The notes beneath the pieces are model-generated. The model ran no database searches and had not been told where the DNA came from. It saw nothing but the letters and a program-made list of their open reading frames with translations. 54,251 nt of DNA from Sphingobacterium thalpophilum (GTDB lineage: Bacteria > Bacteroidota > Bacteroidia > Sphingobacteriales > Sphingobacteriaceae). Positions within the stretch are counted from its first letter, which is position 1, and each line of letters starts with the position of its first letter. This document shows, in pieces, positions 47,500 through 54,251 of this stretch. The stretch lies in NCBI GenBank assembly GCA_945868825.1, contig CAMBMM010000002.1, positions 1 to 54,251 of the forward strand, written 5' to 3'. The translations under genes and the position numbers were made by a program.

Positions 47500-50400
47500 T
47501 TAAGCAAGTCCCACCCCGTGGCAAGCTTTGTATTTTTTGCCACTTCCACACGGACAAGGATCATTACGACCTATTTTTTGTTCTACTCTAATCGGTTGGC
47601 TACGTTGTAATTCACGGGTATCATCCATGGGTACACCGTTTGCTTGTTGCACCAATTCGGGTTTAGATATTTTTAATTTACTTAAATCTTGTTTAGGTTG
47701 AGGACGGGCTTCGCGAACAGGGTCTTGGCCTTGGTTAGGAATGATACCTTTAAACAAGAGACCTACCAATTCTTTATTCACGTTTGCCAACATGTCTTTA
47801 AACAAGTTGAAGGCTTCCATTTTGTACACAATTAATGGATCTTTTTGCTCGTAAACGGCATTTTGTACCGATTGCTTTAGCTCATCCATTTCGTGTAAAT
47901 GTTCTTTCCAGGCTTCATCAATAAGGTATAATACCACCGTCTTTTCAAAGGCTTTAAATACTTCTTGGCCTTCGGTTTCTACGGCTTTTCTCAAGTCAGT
48001 TGTTACTTGTAAGCCACGAATACCATCGGTAAATGGCACCACAATGCTTTCAATTTGTGCACCACGCTCTTTTAATACGTCTTTTAATACCGGTAGCGTT
48101 TGCTGAGCAATACTGTCTTTTTTACGTTGATAAAAGGCACTTACCTGAGCAAATACCTTATCGGCTAAGGCATCCATACTTGTCGAAGCAAATTCTTTCG
48201 CATTCAGTTCCGGATCTACCGAGAAAATACGAATCATTTCCAATTCAAATCCCTCGAAATTATCGGTGTCTTTATACTCTACCACAATATCTTCGACTAC
48301 ATCAAAAATGGTATTGCTTAAATCTACATCTAAACGTTCGCCAAAGAGGGCGTTTTTACGCTTGGCGTATACCACAGTACGTTGCGCATTCATTACATCA
48401 TCGTATTCTAACAAACGCTTACGAATACCAAAGTTGTTTTCTTCTACTTTGCGCTGGGCTCGTTCAATAGACTTGGTAATCATAGAATGTTGAATCACCT
48501 CTCCTTCTTCAATACCCATACGCACCATGATGTTAGAAATACGTTCTGAACCGAACAAGCGCATTAAGTTATCTTCCAATGAAACGAAAAATTGCGATGA
48601 ACCCGGATCGCCCTGACGACCGGCACGACCACGTAACTGACGATCGACACGACGAGATTCGTGACGTTCGGTACCTACAATGGCTAAACCTTCGGCTTCT
48701 TTTACACCCGCTCCCAATTTAATATCGGTTCCACGACCGGCCATGTTGGTGGCAATGGTTACGGTGCCCGATGTACCTGCTTCGGCCACGATATCGGCCT
48801 CTTTTTGATGTAATTTGGCATTTAAAACGTTGTGGCGAATGCCTCTTAATTTGAGCATACGGCTCAATAATTCAGAAATTTCTACCGAGGTGGTACCCAC
48901 CAATACGGGGCGTTCGGCTTCGGTTAATTTCACAATTTCATCGGCAACGGCATTGTATTTTTCTCGAGTGGTGCGGTACACCAAATCTTCTAAATCTTTA
49001 CGCTTGGTGTTTACGTTGGTGGGAATTTCTACCACATCCAACTTGTAAATTTGCCATAACTCACCGGCTTCGGTGGTGGCGGTACCCGTCATACCACACA
49101 ATTTGTGATACATACGGAAATAGTTCTGCAAAGTAACTGTGGCATAGGTTTGGGTAGCATCTTCTACCTTCACATTTTCTTTGGCTTCAATGGCTTGGTG
49201 CAAGCCATCAGAATATCTACGGCCTTCCATAATACGGCCGGTTTGCTCATCTACAATTTTTACTTTGCCTTCATCAATAATGTATTCCACATCATTTTCG
49301 AACAAGGTATAGGCTTTTAAGAGTTGATTTACTGCATGAATACGTTCCGATTTGATAGAGAAATCACGCATTAAGGCGTCTTTTTGAGCAATTTTTTCTT
49401 CGTTGCTCAAAGTTGATTTTTCCAATTCGGCAATCTCAGTACCCACATCCGGCATCACAAAGAACGTTGCATCTTCACCAGAACTGGTGATTAATTCAAT
49501 ACCCTTTTCGGTTAATTCTACCTGATTATTTTTTTCATCAATTACAAAAAACAACTCAGCATCGGCCTTTGGCATTTCTTTGCCTTGATCTTGCATGTAG
49601 TAGTTTTCTGATTTTGTAAGCACTTGTTTGATGCCCGGCTCACTTAAAAATTTAATTAGGGCTTTGTTTTTAGGTAAACCACGGTACGAACGCAATAAGG
49701 CCAAGCCCCCTTCTTCAGGGCCGGATTTTCCGTCAGTAATTGCTTTTTTGGCTTCGTTTAAAGCCGTGTTGATGTAATTTTTTTGCGCCGTTACCAAACG
49801 TTCTATACGTGGTTTTAGTTCATGAAATTCGTGTTCATCGCCTTTTGGAATAGGACCCGAAATAATTAATGGGGTACGAGCATCATCAATTAACACCGAA
49901 TCCACCTCATCTACCATAGCAAAGTGCAATTTGCGTTGCACCAAGCCTTCGGGGTTAAGTGCCATGTTGTCACGTAAATAATCAAAACCAAACTCGTTGT
50001 TGGTTCCAAAAGTAATATCGGCTAAATAGGCTTGGCGACGCTCTTCTGAATTGGGCTGATGCTTATCAATACAATCTACACTTAAGCCATGAAATTCAAA
50101 TAAAGGGCCATTCCATTCCGAGTCACGACGAGCCAAGTAATCATTCACCGTTACAATATGCACCCCTTGACCGGCCAAGGCATTTAAATAGGCAGGCAAG
50201 GTACCTACTAAGGTTTTACCCTCACCGGTAGCCATTTCTGATACTTTTCCTTGATGCAGTACAATACCGCCAATCAACTGCACATCGTAATGCACCATGT
50301 TCCAAGTAACTTCGGTACCAGCGGCAAGCCAGGTATTTTGGTGAATGGCTTTATCGCCTTTAATTTGCACGTTTGGTTTACGGGCAGCCAAATTACGGTC

Positions 50401-50802
50401 GAATTCGGTGGCGGTAACCTCTATACTTTTATCCTCTGTAAAGCGGCGGGCAGTTTCTTTTACCACGGCAAATGCCTCAGGTAAAATCTGCAACAATACC
50501 TTTTCCAATTGCTCATCGCGTTCTTTTTGTAAACGGTCTAAGTTTTCGTAGATAGCTGTTTTTTGAGCAATGCTTAAGTCTAATGCTTCCGACTGTGTTT
50601 TCACTTCAGCCAGTTCAGCATCAATATTGGCTAAAAAGCTAGCAATAGTTTGCTTAAAAATCTGTGTTTTTACACGCAGCTCGTCGTTGCTTAATGCGGC
50701 TAGTTGTGGGTAAACTGCTTTTATTTGCTCAACTAGGGGCTGAATTTGCTTAATATCTCGATCGGATTTACTTCCGAAAAGTTTACTGAGTAGTCCTAAC
50801 AT
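47500..50802 (-). CDS. secA: preprotein translocase ATPase SecA
   Basis: 1100 aa, the long form typical of Bacteroidota. Walker A is in [20 protein letters not shown], Walker B in [21 protein letters not shown], the second ATPase half has [13 protein letters not shown] and [19 protein letters not shown]. Insertions enlarge the N-terminal and pre-protein-binding regions (for example [14 protein letters not shown]...). The C-terminal zinc-binding [14 protein letters not shown] is intact. It powers export through SecYEG. Divergent from purD. Confidence 0.98.
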   Translation of the reverse strand: MLGLLSKLFGSKSDRDIKQIQPLVEQIKAVYPQLAALSNDELRVKTQIFKQTIASFLANIDAELAEVKTQSEALDLSIAQKTAIYENLDRLQKERDEQLEKVLLQILPEAFAVVKETARRFTEDKSIEVTATEFDRNLAARKPNVQIKGDKAIHQNTWLAAGTEVTWNMVHYDVQLIGGIVLHQGKVSEMATGEGKTLVGTLPAYLNALAGQGVHIVTVNDYLARRDSEWNGPLFEFHGLSVDCIDKHQPNSEERRQAYLADITFGTNNEFGFDYLRDNMALNPEGLVQRKLHFAMVDEVDSVLIDDARTPLIISGPIPKGDEHEFHELKPRIERLVTAQKNYINTALNEAKKAITDGKSGPEEGGLALLRSYRGLPKNKALIKFLSEPGIKQVLTKSENYYMQDQGKEMPKADAELFFVIDEKNNQVELTEKGIELITSSGEDATFFVMPDVGTEIAELEKSTLSNEEKIAQKDALMRDFSIKSERIHAVNQLLKAYTLFENDVEYIIDEGKVKIVDEQTGRIMEGRRYSDGLHQAIEAKENVKVEDATQTYATVTLQNYFRMYHKLCGMTGTATTEAGELWQIYKLDVVEIPTNVNTKRKDLEDLVYRTTREKYNAVADEIVKLTEAERPVLVGTTSVEISELLSRMLKLRGIRHNVLNAKLHQKEADIVAEAGTSGTVTIATNMAGRGTDIKLGAGVKEAEGLAIVGTERHESRRVDRQLRGRAGRQGDPGSSQFFVSLEDNLMRLFGSERISNIMVRMGIEEGEVIQHSMITKSIERAQRKVEENNFGIRKRLLEYDDVMNAQRTVVYAKRKNALFGERLDVDLSNTIFDVVEDIVVEYKDTDNFEGFELEMIRIFSVDPELNAKEFASTSMDALADKVFAQVSAFYQRKKDSIAQQTLPVLKDVLKERGAQIESIVVPFTDGIRGLQVTTDLRKAVETEGQEVFKAFEKTVVLYLIDEAWKEHLHEMDELKQSVQNAVYEQKDPLIVYKMEAFNLFKDMLANVNKELVGLLFKGIIPNQGQDPVREARPQPKQDLSKLKISKPELVQQANGVPMDDTRELQRSQPIRVEQKIGRNDPCPCGSGKKYKACHGVGLA

Positions 50803-50924
50803 ATTTTTTATATCAATATCTTCTCTGCTTTACAACAATACTGCCAAGCTTAAAAATAAGCCATGCTGACAGTGGAGGAAGTAAAATTACTGATTTTGAT
50901 TAATATAAACTTGCTCTTTTGTAA

Positions 50925-50932
50925 TACCTTTG
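50925..50932 (+). promoter_or_regulatory. -7 box (TACCTTTG) 5 nt before purD
   Basis: Exact TAnnTTTG match ending five bases before the purD ATG. TTTG at 50895-50898 is a possible -33 element, though 26 nt away, which is long. A leaderless purD transcript is predicted. Confidence 0.45.
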
Positions 50933-50937
50933 CAAAC

Positions 50938-52230
50938 ATGAATATTCTGTTGCTTGGCTCGGGAGGCCGCGAAAATGCATTTGCCTGGAAAATGGCCCAA
51001 AGTGAACATTGTTCTACGCTATTTATTGCCCCAGGAAATGGCGGCACCGAACGTTATGGGAAAAACGTTGCCCTCAACCCTACAGATTTTGACGCCGTAA
51101 AAAAATTCGTACTAAATCATGCTATTGAGATGGTGGTGGTAGGCCCAGAAGAACCTTTGGTGAAAGGTATTCATGATTATTTTTTAGCCGACCAGGCCTT
51201 GAAACATATTGCGGTAATTGGACCACAAAAAGAAGGTGCGCAATTAGAGGGAAGTAAAGATTTTTCGAAGGCTTTTATGCAGCGTCACCACATACCCACG
51301 GCCGCATACGCTACCTTTACCAAAGAAACTTTAGAAGAGGGGCTAGCCTATTTAGAAACACAAAACCTACCCATTGTATTAAAAGCCGATGGCCTAGCCG
51401 CCGGAAAGGGCGTATTAATTTGCGAAAGCTTAGCCGATGCTAAAACAGAATTAACGGCTATGCTAGCCGATGCCAAATTTGGTATTGCTAGCCAAAAGGT
51501 TGTTATAGAAGATTTTTTAAAGGGTATTGAGCTTTCTGTATTTGTTTTAACCGATGGGCAGAGCTATAAAATTTTACCCGAGGCCAAAGATTATAAGCGC
51601 ATTGGCGTTGGCGATACCGGATTAAATACCGGAGGCATGGGCGCTATCTCACCCGTGAGTTTTGCCGGAGGCGATTTCTTGAAAAAAGTAGAAGAACGAG
51701 TAGTCATTCCAACCATTGAAGGCTTAAAAAAAGACAACATCCCGTATAAAGGATTTTTGTTTATTGGCCTAATGAATGTTGGCGGAGACCCTTATGTGAT
51801 TGAGTATAATGTGCGTATGGGCGACCCTGAAACAGAAAGTGTATTGCCTCGTTTAGAATGTGATTTGGTAGATTTATTTTTAGGCGTAGCCAATGGGAAT
51901 TTAGCCCAAAAATCATTCAGCATTTCTCCAAAAACTGCTGTAACCGTAATGCTAGTAGCTGGTGGCTACCCCGGCGATTATAAAAAAGGAGACGCCATTA
52001 CCGGGCTAAACAATATTCAAAATAGCCAGCTTTTCCATGCAGGAACCAAAGCACAAAATGGCCGTATTGAAACCAACGGAGGCCGAGTTTTGGCCGTAAC
52101 AGCTTTGGAAGATTCGCTAGAAGAAGCGGTGAGTACCGCTCTAAACGATGCCGCTAAAGTAAGCTTTGAAGGAGCTTATTTTCGTAGCGACATTGGTGTC
52201 GATTTATTAAAATTTACCAACCCCCAATAA
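50938..52230 (+). CDS. purD: phosphoribosylamine-glycine ligase (GARS)
   Basis: 430 aa from ATG at 50938 (MNILLLGSGGRENAFAWKM); the in-frame ATG at 50863 would add 25 residues that do not belong to the family. ATP-grasp blocks are GPEEPLVKGI, LPIVLKADGLAAGKGVLI, GLNTGGMGAISPV and VIEYNVRMGDPETESVLPRL. Second committed step of purine synthesis. No other pur genes are adjacent. It overlaps the convergent serine hydrolase gene by 17 nt. Confidence 0.97.
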   Translation: MNILLLGSGGRENAFAWKMAQSEHCSTLFIAPGNGGTERYGKNVALNPTDFDAVKKFVLNHAIEMVVVGPEEPLVKGIHDYFLADQALKHIAVIGPQKEGAQLEGSKDFSKAFMQRHHIPTAAYATFTKETLEEGLAYLETQNLPIVLKADGLAAGKGVLICESLADAKTELTAMLADAKFGIASQKVVIEDFLKGIELSVFVLTDGQSYKILPEAKDYKRIGVGDTGLNTGGMGAISPVSFAGGDFLKKVEERVVIPTIEGLKKDNIPYKGFLFIGLMNVGGDPYVIEYNVRMGDPETESVLPRLECDLVDLFLGVANGNLAQKSFSISPKTAVTVMLVAGGYPGDYKKGDAITGLNNIQNSQLFHAGTKAQNGRIETNGGRVLAVTALEDSLEEAVSTALNDAAKVSFEGAYFRSDIGVDLLKFTNPQ

Positions 52231-53296
52231 TCAATCTCAGTTTTCCCCAAAGTTCATTATCAAAACCCGAAACGGCAAATTGAGGTGTTCCTGCAGCATT
52301 TCCCATGCGAATAATTACCAAATTTTGCGACGGTACCACATACACTTTTTGATCATTTTTGCCTAAGGCTGCGTATAAATCAGTGGGGGCATTGGGTATT
52401 AACTGGACAGGAAATACGGTTTGAAATCCGGGAACCATACTGCTACTTTTCCCATTTAACCAAGTTAAATAGCCATAACTTAAATTTAAATTTTGCGAAG
52501 TTGAAACCATGCTGTTAAAATAATTTTCATCACCCAAAATTGCAGTAGTACTCCATTTACCCTTATTTAATAAAAGCAAGCCAAACCTAGCCATACTACG
52601 AGCATTACTGTATAAAACGTTATTGGAGTTGACGGATTTTATCCAAAAGCCGTTCATACCAATACGATCTCTCAATTTATTTTGATAATATTGATTGAAC
52701 GTGCTTCCAGTAGCGTTTTCTATTACCTTATCTAACAAGGTATAGGCTGAATTGTGATAGGCCCAGCGTGTACCAGCATCAGCTTTATATTGCAAACAAG
52801 TGGGTAAAGTACAATCGGCATCCACTACCCCATCATCCAAGCCAGTAGTCATAGTTAGCTGATTTTTAACCGTAATTAGTTGCTCTTTGCTTTGCGGCGC
52901 TGAAGTCCAGCCATTACCCAAATATTGAGAAGTTGGGAGTTGAATATTTAACTTTCCTTCTTGTTGTGCAATACCAACTAATAAGGAGGTAACTGTTTTG
53001 CCGGCAGAGGCCCAATACCATAAACTATCTTTTGTAAAGGTTCCAAAATACTGCTCTGTAACTATTTTCCCATTTTTGAGTATGATGAAGGCCTTTGTAT
53101 TTTTGCTTTGTAAATAAGTATATAACGAATTCAATTCTGTTAAATTCCACCCTAAATCTACCGGAGAGGTGGTTTCCCATTCTGTGCCGGTTGTTGAGGG
53201 AAAATAGAGAGCTACGGAAGATTTTGGGATAGAGGTTTTTTTACAAGAGCTGTAAAGCAAAAGCGATGCTAGTAAAAGAAATAAAACTCTTTTCAT
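52214..53296 (-). CDS. beta-lactamase-family serine hydrolase, lipoprotein
   Basis: 360 aa. Signal peptide with lipobox YSSC near residue 18. Class C / beta-lactamase-like motifs: SAGKTVTSLL (SxxK nucleophile), YHNSAYTLL (YxN) and a late G-rich VSGFDNELWGK. Relatives include esterases, D-aminopeptidases and peptidoglycan-acting enzymes; true beta-lactamase activity is not implied. It lies 48 nt after the TlpA-like gene. Confidence 0.87.
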   Translation of the reverse strand: MKRVLFLLLASLLLYSSCKKTSIPKSSVALYFPSTTGTEWETTSPVDLGWNLTELNSLYTYLQSKNTKAFIILKNGKIVTEQYFGTFTKDSLWYWASAGKTVTSLLVGIAQQEGKLNIQLPTSQYLGNGWTSAPQSKEQLITVKNQLTMTTGLDDGVVDADCTLPTCLQYKADAGTRWAYHNSAYTLLDKVIENATGSTFNQYYQNKLRDRIGMNGFWIKSVNSNNVLYSNARSMARFGLLLLNKGKWSTTAILGDENYFNSMVSTSQNLNLSYGYLTWLNGKSSSMVPGFQTVFPVQLIPNAPTDLYAALGKNDQKVYVVPSQNLVIIRMGNAAGTPQFAVSGFDNELWGKLRLIIGGW

Positions 53297-53344
53297 ACAT
53301 TTTTTATCCTATGATTATTTGACTTCGCTTTAGTTTAATCTCAA

Positions 53345-53845
53345 CTAGTGAATAAACTTAGCTAAAGTGCTACCCAGGTCTTCGCCACGTAAATTTATGG
53401 CAATAATTTTACCTTTTGGGTCTAGCAAGAAATTTGCGGGAATGCTATTTACATCGTATAAGCGGGCCACCGCATTATTCCAATATTGAAGATCAGATAC
53501 CTGAGGCCATACTAAGCCGTCGTCTTTAATGGCTTTTAGCCAATTTTCTTTGCTTCGATCTAAAGAAACGCCTAAAATGGTAAAGCCTTTATCTTTAAAT
53601 TGCTTGTAAGCAGCCACCACATTCGGATTTTCCTGGCGACAGGGGCCACACCACGATGCCCAAAAATCTACCAATACGTATTTACCTCTTAATGAATTTA
53701 AGGCTAGCGCTTTGCCCTCGGGCGTATTTTGTGTAAAATCTGGGGCAATGGTTCCAATGCCAGAACTGGTTTGGGCATGAGCTGTATTAAAGAAGCTTAA
53801 ACCTAGAATAAATAGAACAATGGGAAATAGCTTTTTCATAATCAT
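53345..53845 (-). CDS. TlpA-like exported thioredoxin (disulfide reductase family)
   Basis: 166 aa from Met at 53845, whose ATG overlaps the upstream TGA as ATGA; 53839 is a close alternative. Signal peptide ending near TAHAQ. Thioredoxin fold of the TlpA/ResA type with active site WASWCGPCRQENP, preceded by LRGKYVLVDF and followed by GVSLDRSKENW and the cis-Pro in NSIPANFLLDPKGKI. It probably reduces periplasmic thiols, for example apocytochromes, but no cytochrome biogenesis gene is adjacent. Confidence 0.92.
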   Translation of the reverse strand: MIMKKLFPIVLFILGLSFFNTAHAQTSSGIGTIAPDFTQNTPEGKALALNSLRGKYVLVDFWASWCGPCRQENPNVVAAYKQFKDKGFTILGVSLDRSKENWLKAIKDDGLVWPQVSDLQYWNNAVARLYDVNSIPANFLLDPKGKIIAINLRGEDLGSTLAKFIH

Positions 53846-54251
53846 ACAAGTTTTTGTTGTGTGCGCCACCATAAATTGGGCATTTCGCCATTTACGGCTA
53901 ATTGATAATCGTCGTAACTGCAAGGTACTAAATGATAGCGTTCATTTTTAGAGGAAGTACTCGGATAGGCTACTTGCATCCACCAACGATCGGTTTTTTT
54001 ACTTTTTACAAATAACAATTCGTGGCCATCTTCTTTTAAAGACGTACGGTAAATTAAATATTGCGATTTGGGCTGTAATGGGATATCTTTTTTACGCTGA
54101 TAAAATCCATCTACAAAATACCAAATCATTTGTGCCAATAACAAGGCTGTTTGACCATTTTGGTCGAAAGCAGGATTAAATTCATAAAAACCAATAGAAC
54201 TCAACTTATCGTTCATACCGGCATAGCGACAAATTTGGCAGGCCTCTTCGC
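53842..54251 (-). CDS. formimidoylglutamase / arginase-family protein (5' end outside window)
   Basis: About 136 C-terminal codons are visible; the frame continues past the right edge (EEACQICRYAGMNDKLSSIGFYEFNPAFD), so the Met at 54216 is internal. Features match the Bacteroidota arginase/formimidoylglutamase group: IGFYEFNPAFDQNGQTA, WYFVDGFYQRKKDIP, KSKKTDRWWMQVA and the end PCSYDDYQLAVNGEMPNLWW. The metal ligands would lie mostly outside the window. The stop TGA overlaps the TlpA-like gene start. Confidence 0.82.
   Translation of the reverse strand, partial: EEACQICRYAGMNDKLSSIGFYEFNPAFDQNGQTALLLAQMIWYFVDGFYQRKKDIPLQPKSQYLIYRTSLKEDGHELLFVKSKKTDRWWMQVAYPSTSSKNERYHLVPCSYDDYQLAVNGEMPNLWWRTQQKLV

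Noticed and set aside
48033-48470. 145-codon open frame antisense to secA, and several shorter ones there
   Set aside because: Shadow of the secA frame: low-complexity translation, no family resemblance, no start context.

Overview
The window is a compact chromosomal segment of a Bacteroidota bacterium. The evidence is a gldK-type gliding/type IX secretion lipoprotein, a complete alternative complex III (act) operon next to caa3-type oxidase genes, many Bacteroidota-typical families (DUF4271, DUF4286, DUF2490/DUF4956), lipoprotein signals, few Shine-Dalgarno sequences, and promoter-like TAnnTTTG boxes. The Sphingobacteriales/Chitinophagales area fits best, but the sequence alone does not settle the order. 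I see no tRNA, rRNA, insertion sequence, prophage or CRISPR, and no gene-free stretch longer than about 190 bases.

Layout. 1-2.5 kb (minus): 5' part of gldK, hemD and a DUF4271 membrane protein. 2.5-9.2 kb: a small unknown gene (minus), then hemW and an SDR oxidoreductase, a PAS histidine kinase broken by a frameshift plus a stop, an intact single-domain response regulator, a membrane metallophosphoesterase and a UbiA-like membrane protein (all plus). 9.2-15.7 kb (minus): a secreted S9 peptidase, sensor kinase, OmpR-type regulator and secreted GH31 glycosidase as one tight operon. 15.8-16.7 kb (plus): DUF4286 and RmlC, ending in a strong two-way terminator.

16.8-35.0 kb (minus) is the centrepiece: 18 genes in one direction. 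They run actABCDEF, ctaC (COX II), ctaD (COX I), a terminator-like hairpin, ctaA and ctaB (heme A synthesis), two COX III-like subunits, COX IV, SCO, DUF420, a small CxxC membrane protein, DUF2461 and an OmpA-family lipoprotein. Together they encode electron transfer from quinol through alternative complex III to oxygen, plus heme A synthesis and copper-site assembly.

35-43.7 kb: a deoxyhypusine-synthase-like protein, a core-deleted methyltransferase homologue, a SirB1/transglutaminase-like protein, prfB with its programmed +1 frameshift, pgi, a glutaminyl cyclase-like lipoprotein, yraN and dnaG. 43.8-46.2 kb (minus): a Rieske protein, a VTC polyphosphate polymerase domain protein, DUF4956 and DUF2490. 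46.3-54.25 kb: an M20 amidohydrolase, secA, purD, a serine hydrolase, a TlpA-like thioredoxin and the 3' part of a formimidoylglutamase/arginase-family gene.

The most useful observations are: a repeated arrangement of a -7-like box 3-6 nt upstream of start codons (prfB, purD, the methyltransferase homologue, and weaker in hemW, dnaG, DUF4286), suggesting leaderless mRNAs; the retained Shine-Dalgarno-dependent prfB frameshift; the uncharacterised CxxC membrane protein in the oxidase assembly cluster; the doubly broken kinase; and the methyltransferase homologue that has lost its SAM-binding core.
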